From assembly GCA_947466075.1 (NCBI GenBank), contig CANIBP010000025.1, positions 1 to 64,000 of the forward strand: 64,000 nt of DNA, in the 5' to 3' direction. The first letter of the stretch is position 1, and each line of letters opens with the position of its first letter. The position numbers and the translations under genes are program-made. The notes beneath the pieces are model-generated. The model saw only the letters and a program-made list of their open reading frames with translations, was not told the origin of the DNA and did no database searches. This document shows positions 53,276-62,000 of this stretch, piece by piece. Source of the DNA: Verrucomicrobiaceae bacterium. Its GTDB lineage: Bacteria > Verrucomicrobiota > Verrucomicrobiia > Verrucomicrobiales > Verrucomicrobiaceae.

Positions 53276-53320
53276 CAAAAAGGAATCTGGAAACTGGGGG
53301 GCTAAGGATTGGAAAGGATC

Positions 53321-53334
53321 ACACCTTCAGGTGT
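53321..53334. promoter_or_regulatory. Palindrome in the leader of the giant gene
   Basis: ACACCT-TC-AGGTGT is a perfect 6-base inverted repeat 46 bases before the ATG of the giant gene. It may be an operator or a small hairpin in the untranslated leader. No family-specific consensus is recognised. Confidence 0.3.
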
Positions 53335-53500
53335 TCTGGAGCAAAGCACATGAAAAAGTCACAGGACGATGGCAGGACGAGACTCTCGTTTTCTGTCAGG
53401 CAGTGGGAATGTTTTTTCATGGAGCGGCAAAAGGACGACAATGGGCGGTGAAAACTGGAAACTCTGCGGGGTAAGACAGCTATTTCAGGCTTCGCGTTCA

Positions 53501-53530
53501 GAATAGCGAAAACGCACCCTCTGCGTCAAT
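53501..53530 (-). promoter_or_regulatory. Candidate sigma-70 promoter for the giant gene
   Basis: On the minus strand TTGACG (53530-53525) is followed after 18 bases by TATTCT (53506-53501), matching the -35 and -10 consensus at 5 and 4 of 6 positions. The start would be near 53494, giving a leader of about 220 bases. It lies in the 297-base gap 53276-53572 between the cytochrome c gene and the giant gene. Apart from this and the palindrome at 53321 I see no gene or RNA there. Confidence 0.35.
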
Positions 53531-53572
53531 GCAAATACATGGGCAATACCAAAAATTCAGCTCTGCAAAAAC

Positions 53573-56500
53573 TCACGGCACCGCCACCGCAGCACCATCT
53601 AGGATTTCCACGCGGAATGCGGCCAAGTCGCCAGCGTCTCGCGTCACCAAAACGCTGACACGATGAACTCCAGCCTTGAGTTCCAAATCCTGCTGCGGAT
53701 TAAGTTCCTTGAGTTCTTCCCCATCCACGGCCACCACGATGCCTTTCACCGTGCTGAAGCCCAGCTTGATTTTTCCTGTGCTGTCCATTTTGAGGCCAAA
53801 CTGCACGATTTTGGGGAACCATGGATACATCTTCTGCGCCGCCGGTAAATCAGCCAGTGGCAGGTCTCCATTCACCTGACTGAGAGCGATTTGCCATGGG
53901 TAGGCGTACTTTTCGTCGTTCAGCGCAAAGCTGCCGACATGCCGCACATGGTCGATGTCCATCTGTTCCATCTTGCCCATGGCCTTCCAGGTGCGGATGT
54001 AGCGGTTCGGCTGCGTTTTGTAGGCCCCTTCCCGACCCAGTTCGGAGAGAAACCGCACCAAATCGACGAATTCATCCTCACGCAAACTCGCCGTCATGCC
54101 TGGCGGCATCATGCTCACGGGACTCATCTCACGTTTCGCGATGGCCGATTTAGCCACCTTCACGATTTTGTTGGCCGGGTCACGAATCGTCAATTCCTCC
54201 GCTCCATCGTTCACCAAACCGCCGGAGACGACTCCGCCGTCCTTTTTACTTACGATGACCATGTGATAGCCCTCTTTGATCTTCTTGCTCGGCTCCAGCA
54301 GGCTCTCGATCAGATAATCCACCGGCGCACTGGCGCCGATGCTCACCAAATTCGGCCCCAAAACACCACCCGACTCGCCAATCGCGTGGCAAGTCATGCA
54401 CAAAAGTTGCTGACGACGGTACACCGCCTCGCCGCGAGCGGGATCGCCGTTTTTCTTCACTTTCTCGACCAAAACAGCCATTTCAGGCCCTGTGAGCGGC
54501 GTGTCCATCTGCTTCACACCACCCGCAGTTTTCAGTGCATCCACCAGCGACCCTTGAATGCCACGAGAGGTCACCATACGAATGCCTTCGACCGCCACGA
54601 GGTCAGGAATCGTCTTGCCAGCCAACTCTTTTGCCAGCACCCCCGGAAGCTGCTTGTTCTTCAAAAACGCTGTCAAAATCGGTTTTGCAGCTTCTACATC
54701 GGCCTTTGCCAAAAACTCCACCGCCCGCTTCGCCGCCAGTTGCGGCCCTACGGTGGTCAATCCGTCGATCATTAGCCCTCGCAGCCCGCCATCGGTCGAT
54801 TCCATGAACAACTTGTCGAACAAATCCCGCGTCTTCGTCCCACCGAGGGCCGTGAGCCCGCGCGTCGCGCCATCACGGATCGCCGGCACAGTTTTAGCGT
54901 CAGTCAGCAACGCCACCAGTTTCTCACGTGCCGCTTCCACCTTCCAAAGACCCGCCAATATCGCCGCACGATGCACCACATGCAGCTCGGGGCGGTCAAT
55001 CCACGCCATCACGGTCTCTTTGGCCCCCTCTGGAATGATTTTGCGATCTGTGGCTGACTTCACCAGCGCATCCTGCAACCCAATATAGTAAGCCCCCATC
55101 GCTGCGTCATTCACCATGTCCGCCATCACCTTCGCCTGTGCCGCGTCTGCGGCGTCTCCGCCCACACCAAGCACCGCAGCAGCGTCTTCCGCGCTCAATT
55201 TACCGCTTTTCAGCGCCGCGAACAATGGCGGCAGCGCATCACTGCGCCCTGTGCTTTTCATGGCATAGACCAAGTACTTCGGCCTGTCGTCCAGCTTGAA
55301 CTTGCCACTCACCACGGCTGGCATCCACACCTCCGCCTGCTCACGGCAGGTCAGTTCCAGCAGGAAATCCAAGGACTCATCCATCGGCTGGTCGAGCACC
55401 TTCAGCGCCAGACTGATCGCCCCCGGCTTGTGCATGTCCGCCAGCACCGCCAGCGCCCACAGTCGCACCTGCGCATTTTCATCCGCCACCGCCTTTTCCA
55501 ACACCTTCATCGCATCCGGCAGTTCCTTCCAACGATGGCTCAAAATCCGCAGCGCCGCAGCGCGAATCCGATAATCGCTATTCTCCCACAGCTTCCGCCA
55601 AATCGTCGGCGAGAACGCATTCACCCCTTCGCGTGCCCAAGCTGCCTCCAGTAAGGCATGCGCGTCGGTTTCCTTGGCTGCCCATGCATCGATCTCCGGC
55701 ACAACCTTTGCCGCGCCTTGATCCCGCAGCTCGCGCTTCGCAAAACGCCGCACGTAATTGCGATCGCTCTTCAACATTTCAAGCAACTCACCCGTCGCCG
55801 CGCCTGCGATCTTTGGCTTCGCACTCAGCGGACGACCCTTTGCCGTCACTCGCCAGATACGGCCGTGCTCATGGTCACGCCGCGCATCGCGGAAATCCAC
55901 CTCGCCATGCTGAATGATCGGATTGTACCAGTCCGCGATGTACAACGCCCCGTCCGGCCCCATTTTCACATCGATGGGCCGAAACGCGCGATGCGTCGAA
56001 GCCAGCACATCCGGCATCTGCTTCGCGATGTAGCTGCTGCCACTCGGCGTTAGCTTGAACCGGTTGACGCGATTCCCTCGGAAATCGTTCAGCACAAACG
56101 TCCCCTGCCAGTCCTCCGGGAAATGCGGATCTTCGATGATTTCAAGTCCGCACTGCTTCGGCTGCCCTGGACTCAGACCATGCACGATGCGCTTCGCACC
56201 GGGCGACGTCGCGAACACCGAGCCTGGAAAAATAAAGTTCACGCCTTCCCCGCCTGCGCCATCGCAAGCGAAGCTCTGGCCCCAGCGATCAAACTCAAAG
56301 CCCCACGGGTTCACCAGTCCCTTGCTGATGATCTCCGCACGCCGCGTTTCAGGCCGGAACTCCCAAATGCCGCCGCCCATCAATCGTCGCACGCCATACG
56401 GCGTCTCCATGTGCGTGTGGATGTAGATGGACTGCAAAAAATAAAGCATGCCCTCCGGGCCCCAGCGCATCGTGTGCAGCAGATGATGCGTGTCCTCCGT

Positions 56501-56986
56501 GCCGAAACCGCTGAGTAAGATCGTCCGCTCATCCGCCTTCAAATCACCATTGGTATCCTTCAAAAACAGTACCTCAGTCGAATTCGCCACATACAGGCCA
56601 CCGTCTCCTGGTACGAGCGCTGTCGGAATGTGCAGTCCGTCTGCGAACGTCGTCGATTTATCCGCCTTGCCATCGCCATTCGTGTCCTCCAGCACCACCA
56701 CTTGATCTCTTGCCTCCTCGCCCGGCTTGATGTGCGGATACGTCGAACTCGTCACCACCCAGAGTCGTCCCTGCGCGTCCCAATTCATCTGCACCGGTTT
56801 CTGAATCATCGGCTCCGCCGCAAACAGATTCACCTCAAAGCCCTCTGGCACCACAAACGACTTCAACTCCGCTTCTGGATGCGCATCGGGCAAATCAGCG
56901 AGCGAAGTCGGCTGCGAGGCGTGCGCAAAACCAATCGAACCAACAAGAATCAGGACAAGGCGGGGCATCATAAGTGGAAGATGCAT
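53573..56986 (-). CDS. Secreted PQQ/sorbosone-dehydrogenase-like protein with HEAT repeats and C-terminal cytochrome c, 1137 aa
   Basis: This belongs to the PVC-specific class with a membrane-bound-dehydrogenase-like N-terminal propeller, HEAT-like helices and a haem domain. The signal peptide ends FAHA before SQPTS. The propeller (about 40-390) has LEDTNGDGKADKSTTFADGL, then GPEGMLYFLQS and KMGPDGALYIADWYNPIIQH. Helical repeats run at about 410-830. The haem motif is CMTCH at 863-867, with SMMPPGM downstream as candidate Met ligand. It probably oxidises a sugar or alcohol in the periplasm, passing electrons to c-type haem; the substrate is unknown. The frame runs upstream to 57046, but the ATG at 56986 starts a good signal peptide and has GGAG 9 bases upstream. 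About 115 C-terminal residues follow the haem domain with no motif I recognise. Confidence 0.85.
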   Translation of the reverse strand: MHLPLMMPRLVLILVGSIGFAHASQPTSLADLPDAHPEAELKSFVVPEGFEVNLFAAEPMIQKPVQMNWDAQGRLWVVTSSTYPHIKPGEEARDQVVVLEDTNGDGKADKSTTFADGLHIPTALVPGDGGLYVANSTEVLFLKDTNGDLKADERTILLSGFGTEDTHHLLHTMRWGPEGMLYFLQSIYIHTHMETPYGVRRLMGGGIWEFRPETRRAEIISKGLVNPWGFEFDRWGQSFACDGAGGEGVNFIFPGSVFATSPGAKRIVHGLSPGQPKQCGLEIIEDPHFPEDWQGTFVLNDFRGNRVNRFKLTPSGSSYIAKQMPDVLASTHRAFRPIDVKMGPDGALYIADWYNPIIQHGEVDFRDARRDHEHGRIWRVTAKGRPLSAKPKIAGAATGELLEMLKSDRNYVRRFAKRELRDQGAAKVVPEIDAWAAKETDAHALLEAAWAREGVNAFSPTIWRKLWENSDYRIRAAALRILSHRWKELPDAMKVLEKAVADENAQVRLWALAVLADMHKPGAISLALKVLDQPMDESLDFLLELTCREQAEVWMPAVVSGKFKLDDRPKYLVYAMKSTGRSDALPPLFAALKSGKLSAEDAAAVLGVGGDAADAAQAKVMADMVNDAAMGAYYIGLQDALVKSATDRKIIPEGAKETVMAWIDRPELHVVHRAAILAGLWKVEAAREKLVALLTDAKTVPAIRDGATRGLTALGGTKTRDLFDKLFMESTDGGLRGLMIDGLTTVGPQLAAKRAVEFLAKADVEAAKPILTAFLKNKQLPGVLAKELAGKTIPDLVAVEGIRMVTSRGIQGSLVDALKTAGGVKQMDTPLTGPEMAVLVEKVKKNGDPARGEAVYRRQQLLCMTCHAIGESGGVLGPNLVSIGASAPVDYLIESLLEPSKKIKEGYHMVIVSKKDGGVVSGGLVNDGAEELTIRDPANKIVKVAKSAIAKREMSPVSMMPPGMTASLREDEFVDLVRFLSELGREGAYKTQPNRYIRTWKAMGKMEQMDIDHVRHVGSFALNDEKYAYPWQIALSQVNGDLPLADLPAAQKMYPWFPKIVQFGLKMDSTGKIKLGFSTVKGIVVAVDGEELKELNPQQDLELKAGVHRVSVLVTRDAGDLAAFRVEILDGAAVAVP

Positions 56987-57077
56987 GATACGACGCCGCT
57001 CCACCCTTTTGGCAAGCATTCTCTCGGTGAAATACTCCCATCGCAATAAAGCTCCGCATCAATAACAACCCAACAGC

Positions 57078-57096
57078 GGCGTCACTGAGTGGCGCC
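57078..57096. promoter_or_regulatory. Palindromic candidate enhancer site upstream of amt
   Basis: GGCGTCACT-G-AGTGGCGCC is an imperfect palindrome with 8 of 9 paired positions, centred at 57087. That is about 136 bases upstream of the predicted sigma-54 start, a usual distance for an activator such as NtrC. It does not match the enteric NtrC consensus. It also lies about 100 bases before the divergent cytochrome c gene and could serve that instead. Confidence 0.35.
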
Positions 57097-57196
57097 CCAT
57101 CGAAGTTCCATTTGGCATCCCACTGCCTTTTTTTCTGTCTTCACCGCTGTTTTTTAACCTCTGCCTAAGATTTATGAAAAAAATCCCCTCAAGACT

Positions 57197-57212
57197 TGGC
57201 ACGCACCATGCT
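57197..57212 (+). promoter_or_regulatory. Sigma-54 promoter (-24/-12) for the ammonium transporter
   Basis: TGGCAC at 57197-57202 is followed by five bases and ATGCT at 57208-57212. The GG (57198-57199) and GC (57210-57211) dinucleotides are exactly 10 bases apart; only one base differs from the TGGCAC-N5-TTGCT consensus. Transcription would start near 57223, leaving a leader of about 27 bases. Nitrogen-limited control through sigma-54 and an NtrC-like activator is usual for amt genes. Confidence 0.7.
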
Positions 57213-57249
57213 TGGACTTGCGCTGGAGTTAAATTCCACACACTGACTT

Positions 57250-58869
57250 ATGCTGAAAATCAACCACACTCGAACCTGGCGCAGCATGGCAATTGCTGCG
57301 ACTGTCGCCCTCACCTCACTCGCATTCAACCCCGGCGACGCCCGTGGTCAGACTGCGGCTCCGGCACCCGCTGCCGCCCCCGCCCCGGCTGCCCCTGCGG
57401 CAGCACCCACCCCTGAACCTGCTGCGGCACCAGCTCCTTCCGGACCACGCGATGCTTCGATCGAAGAACGAGTGGGAGATCTTGAACAGTACTTCAACAA
57501 CATGGCCCCTGGACCTGCCGCCGATGCCAAGGACCCATTTAAATCGAAGCTCGGCGGCCTCTCAGGCCCCGGTCACAACGGCTTCATGATGATCTGTGCT
57601 GCGTTGGTACTCTTCATGACACTCCCCGGCCTTGCTTTGTTCTACGGCGGCCTCGTTCGCTCCAAGAACGTGCTCTCCGTGTTGGCTCAGTGCCTCGGCT
57701 GCGCTGGCTTGGTCACCATCCTGTGGTACTTAGTTGGCTACTCCCTCGTCTTTGGTGAGCATGATGCCGCCAACGCACCGAAGTGGGCGCCCTACCTCGG
57801 CAGCTTTAAGTACTTCTTCCTTGAAGGCGTCGGAGCTGCTCCAAACACCAACTACGCCGGTTGGCCGAGCCAGTCTGTGTTCTCCATGTATCAGCTCATG
57901 TTCGCCATCATCACTCCTGGTCTGATTGTGGGAGCCATCGCTGAGCGCATGAAATTCTCTGCCATCATGCTCTTCATCACCTTGTGGATGTTCGTCGTTT
58001 ACTTCCCGCTCGCTCACATGGTTTGGGGTTTCGATGGTCTTATGAACGGCGTCTGGAACAGTGGCTCAGGTTTCCCAGCTATCGATTTCGCTGGTGGCAC
58101 CGTGGTTCACATGTCCTCCGGTTGGTCCGCACTGGTGCTTTGCCTCCTGCTTGGCAAGCGTGCCGGCTACGGCAAAGAAAAGATGGCCCCGCACAGCATG
58201 GTTCTCGTCATGGTGGGCACAGGGATGCTCTGGGTCGGCTGGTATGGCTTCAACGCTGGTTCTGCCCTTGCCGCTGACGGCATCGCTGCGAACGCCTTCA
58301 TGACCACTACGCTCGCTGCCGCCACCGCCTGCTTCGTCTGGGCTGTGGTTGAGAAAATCCACAAAGGCAAGCCTTCCGTTCTCGGCTTCTGCTCCGGTGC
58401 TGTTGCGGGTCTCGTTGTCATCACCCCGGCGGCTGGTTTCGTGAATGCCAAGTCTGCCATGATCATCGGCGTTCTTGCTGGTGTTGTTCCTTACCTCGGC
58501 GTCATGCTGCTCAAGCCACTGCTCAAATATGACGATGCACTCGACACCTTCGGTGTCCACGGCATCGGCGGCACCCTCGGTGCCATGGTGACCGGTTTGT
58601 TTGCCAACAACACCATCAACGGCAACCTCACTACGGTGAATGTCTATGTGAACAAGGATCTTGCCAAGCTCATCGTTGATGCAGGCGGTCAGGGCGGCAT
58701 TTTGATGAATCAGCTCAAAGCCTGCGGTATCACCATCGTGCTCTCGGTGGTCGCCACGGTAGTCATCACCCTCATCGTTAAGGTCCTCGTTGGCCTGCGC
58801 CCAACACCAGAAGAAGAGTCCATCGGTCTCGATCTCACCGACCACGGTGAAGCTGGTTACGAACATTAA
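57250..58869 (+). CDS. amt: Ammonium transporter (Amt family), 539 aa
   Basis: This inner-membrane channel moves ammonium into the cell. The core runs from about residue 110 (HNGFMMICAALVLFMTLPGL, ALFYGGLVRSKN) to about 520, with the conserved DFAGGTVVHMSSG, giving the first pore histidine His287, and HGIGGTLGAMVTGLFAN with His437. It ends EEESIGLDLTDHGEAGYEH, the family C-terminal tail that contacts PII proteins. The N-terminus is longer than usual: a signal peptide (to about 34), an Ala/Pro-rich linker (35-66) and a short predicted helix SIEERVGDLEQYFNNM. No glnK/PII gene follows; a terminator does, so it is probably monocistronic. No ribosome-binding site at a normal distance precedes the ATG. 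Confidence 0.95.
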   Translation: MLKINHTRTWRSMAIAATVALTSLAFNPGDARGQTAAPAPAAAPAPAAPAAAPTPEPAAAPAPSGPRDASIEERVGDLEQYFNNMAPGPAADAKDPFKSKLGGLSGPGHNGFMMICAALVLFMTLPGLALFYGGLVRSKNVLSVLAQCLGCAGLVTILWYLVGYSLVFGEHDAANAPKWAPYLGSFKYFFLEGVGAAPNTNYAGWPSQSVFSMYQLMFAIITPGLIVGAIAERMKFSAIMLFITLWMFVVYFPLAHMVWGFDGLMNGVWNSGSGFPAIDFAGGTVVHMSSGWSALVLCLLLGKRAGYGKEKMAPHSMVLVMVGTGMLWVGWYGFNAGSALAADGIAANAFMTTTLAAATACFVWAVVEKIHKGKPSVLGFCSGAVAGLVVITPAAGFVNAKSAMIIGVLAGVVPYLGVMLLKPLLKYDDALDTFGVHGIGGTLGAMVTGLFANNTINGNLTTVNVYVNKDLAKLIVDAGGQGGILMNQLKACGITIVLSVVATVVITLIVKVLVGLRPTPEEESIGLDLTDHGEAGYEH

Positions 58870-58900
58870 TCCACGCAGGGCACGTCCCTGTTAAACTCCA

Positions 58901-58932
58901 AAGCCGGGCTGAGCAATCAGCCCGGCTTTTTT
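58901..58932 (+). terminator. Intrinsic terminator after amt
   Basis: AAGCCGGGCTGA pairs perfectly over 12 bases with TCAGCCCGGCTT around a GCAA tetraloop, followed by a run of Ts. It lies 31 bases after the amt stop and is a strong rho-independent terminator. Confidence 0.92.
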
Positions 58933-59014
58933 GTGCGCATCTATCCAGATTCGTGGCAGTTAATGCGATCTTCTGTCTGTCTCAGTCGTTTCGTTATCTC
59001 TACTCACTTCCTTC

Positions 59015-62000
59015 ATGATCGCCTGGTTTGCCCGCAACTCCGTCGCCGCCAATCTCCTCATGCTGACCGTCATGGTCGCTGGCGGGTGGACGCTGTGGCA
59101 GGACAAGGTTCCGGTGGAGGTCTTTCCGGACATGAAGTCGCGCTTCATTTCGATCAACGTGCCCTACCCCGCTTCGTCACCGGATGAAGTCGAGGAAACC
59201 ATCGTGCTGAAGATCGAGGAAGCGATTCAGCAGGTCGGTGGCATCAAACATGTGAACTCCACCGCCAGTGCCAGCGGCGGGAGCGTCTTCATCGAAGTGC
59301 AGGAGGGGCTCGACCCGCGCAGCGTGCTCGATGACGTGAAGATCCGCGTTGATGCCATTTCCAACTTGCCTGCACTGGCTGAAAAGCCCGTCATCCAAGT
59401 CGATGATTCGTTCCATTCCGTCATCACCGTCATCCTGAGCGCCGACATGGCCGAGCGTGACCTCAAACGCCTCGGCGAGCAGGTGCGCGATGACTTGGCG
59501 GCCCTACCCGGCACCTCGCACGCCGAACTCGGCGGTGTGCGGCCGGATGAGATCGCCATCGAGGTGGAGGAAGCCACGCTGCGCAAATACAACCTCAGTC
59601 TCGAATCCCTCAGCGCGGCCATTCGCAGCAGCGCCGTGGATCTGCCTGCCGGTGTCGTGCAAACCGAGGCGGGTGACGTTTCCATCCGCACGCGTGGCCG
59701 TGCTTATACGGGAGATGATTACGCCCGCATCCCGGTCGTTTCACGCCCTGATGGCACCAAGGTCACGCTCGGCGAGATCGCGAAGATCATCGACGGGTTT
59801 AACGAGAACCAGCTCATCGCGCGTCTCAATGGCCGCCGCTGCGTGCTCATCACCGTGATGCGTGAAGGCAGCCAGAACGCCATCACCATCGGCGAACGCG
59901 TCAAGACCTACGTCAACGACATGAACAAACGCCTGCCCGATGGGGTGCGCCTCGATTACTGGAGCGACCGCTCGAAGATCGTGAAGGGCCGCATCGACCT
60001 GCTCATGCAGAACGCTCAGAGCTGCCTCATTCTCGTCTTCATCTGTGTCGGCCTCTTCCTGCGCCTGGAGGCCGTCATCTGGGTCGCGGTGGGCATGGTG
60101 ATGAGCTTCCTCGGTGCCTTCGCGCTGATGCCGTATCTCGATGTCACGATCAATCTCTCCTCACTGATGGGATTCATCCTTGTGCTCGGCATCGTGGTCG
60201 ATGACGCCATCGTCATCAGCGAGTACTGCGATCAGCTTCGCAAAAGCGGCATGGCGCCGCTCGACGCCGCCATCGTCGGCACGCAGCGCATGGCGGTGCC
60301 CATCACCTTCGGCGTCCTCACCACCGTCATCGCCTTCCTGCCCATGGCCATGGATAACAGCGACTGGGGTTCCATGTTCAGACCCATCGGCATCGTCTTC
60401 ATCACTGTCATGCTCATCGCCTTGGTGGAGACAAAGCTCATCCTACCGAGCCATCTCGCGCATCCCTTCCTCGGCAAAGCAGGCGATCTCCTCGCTCCCA
60501 TCCACCAGCGCTCGGATCGTGCGCTGCAATGGTTCATCAACACTGTCTATCGCCCCAGCATTCGTTTTGCCGTCGGCCACTGCTACGCGGTGCTCGCTCT
60601 GCTGTTTGGCAGCTTACTGGTGATGTTTGCCTTTTATCAAAGCGGTCGCATCCCCACTGCCTTCTTCCCACGCGTGCCGAGCGAGCGCATCGAGTGCCGA
60701 CTCAGCATGCTCGATGGCACACCCTTTGAAGTCACCGATGGCCACATCGCCCGCATCTACGACATCGCCATGCAGATGCAGAAAGATTATAGCGACGCCA
60801 ATGGCGTTTCCGTGGTGAAGCACGTCATGGCCGTCAGCGGAGCCAGTTTCTCGCGCGGCAGCAGCATGGACAAAATTGGCAAAACTCACGTCGGCACCGT
60901 CATCATGGAAACCTACGGCCCCGAAGAGCGCACCATGGATGCAGACACCGTGGCGATGTCCAATGAATGGCGCAAACGCATCGGCCAGATCGTCGGCTCC
61001 GAAGAACTCACTTTCCGTGCCGAAATCATGCGCAGCAGCGATCCCGTGAACATTCAACTCACCGGCACCGACCCCGCCGAGTTGCTCAGCCTCTCCGAGA
61101 AGATCAAAGAACACTTGCTACAACTTCCGAACGTCTTCGATGTCAACGACTCGCTCGACTCCGGTCGCAGCGAGATTCAACTTCGCCTCAAACCAGAAGC
61201 GCGTCAGTTCGGCGTCACCGTCAACGACCTCGCCAGGCAGGTGCGCCAGTCGTTTTACGGTGATGAAGTCCAGCGCATCCAACGTGGCCGCAATGAAGTC
61301 AAAGTCATGCTGCGCATGCCGCGTGATGACCGCAAAAGTCTCGCCACACTCGAATCCATGCGCGTGCGCATCCCCAGCGGTCTCGAAATGCCCTTTGGCC
61401 GCGTCGCCGAGGCCAAAGTCGTCAAAAGTTTCACCTCGATCAAACGTGTGGACCGTCGCCGCGCCCTCAACATCACCGCCGACGTGGACAAGAAGAACAC
61501 CGACATGGAAGCTCTCCGCACCAGCCTCACGGCCTTCATGGAAAAACTTCTCGCTGGCCACGGCCACATCCGCTGGAGCTTTGAAGGCGAGGCACGCGCC
61601 CAGCAGGAAAGTTCCTGGAAAATGCTCATCTCATTGCTGCTCGTGCTCGCTGCCATGTACGGGCTCATGGCCATTCCGTTTCGCAGTTACACGCAGCCCT
61701 TCATTGTGCTGCTTGTCGTGCCCTTCGGCGTCGTCGGTGCCGTCATTGGTCATCTCTTCCACGGTCTGCCGCTCAGCATCATGAGCAGCTTTGGCATGCT
61801 CGCCGTCTGCGGTGTCGTCGTGAATGACACGCTCGTCCTGGTCGATGAAATCAATCATCTCCGCGAAGAAGGCATACCCATCCGCGAAGCCGTACAGCGC
61901 GGCGGCCTCTCGCGCTTCCGCGCTATCTTCCTCACGCAAATCACCACCTTCTTCGGTCTCGTCCCACTCATCTTCGATGGAACATGGCTCTCCAAAATCG

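Larger units (their letters stand above)
15600..53000 (-). repeat. Array of about 40 autotransporter-associated beta-strand repeats
   Basis: By eye about 40 copies fit a 30-residue pattern: LxKxGxGTLxLxGxNxYTG followed by xTxVxxGxLxL. Examples are KAGAGTLTLGTINAYTGTTT, KTGTGTLALNNLNSYMGTTT, KIGNGTWVIGTANTYTGETV and KTGTGVASLEGANTYHGGTT. Larger super-units of several hundred residues recur around them, carrying GIIGGWA...EFATY phrases near 22,080, 24,890, 35,710, 39,040 and 45,870. These repeats form passenger-like beta-solenoids in known proteins. Confidence 0.85.

Noticed and set aside
15107..53275. Possibility that the repeats are CRISPR or tandem DNA satellites
   Set aside because: Repeat units vary in length and DNA sequence but are conserved as protein motifs in a single frame, so they are coding repeats.
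53510..53527. Possible hairpin terminator (ACGCA/TGCGT) after the cytochrome c gene
   Set aside because: The stem is only 5 bases, the T-run only 4, and the site coincides with a better candidate promoter for the giant gene.
58066..58866. 266-codon minus-strand open frame opposite amt
   Set aside because: Fully antisense to a clear ammonium transporter, Asp/His/Glu-rich, no recognisable family.
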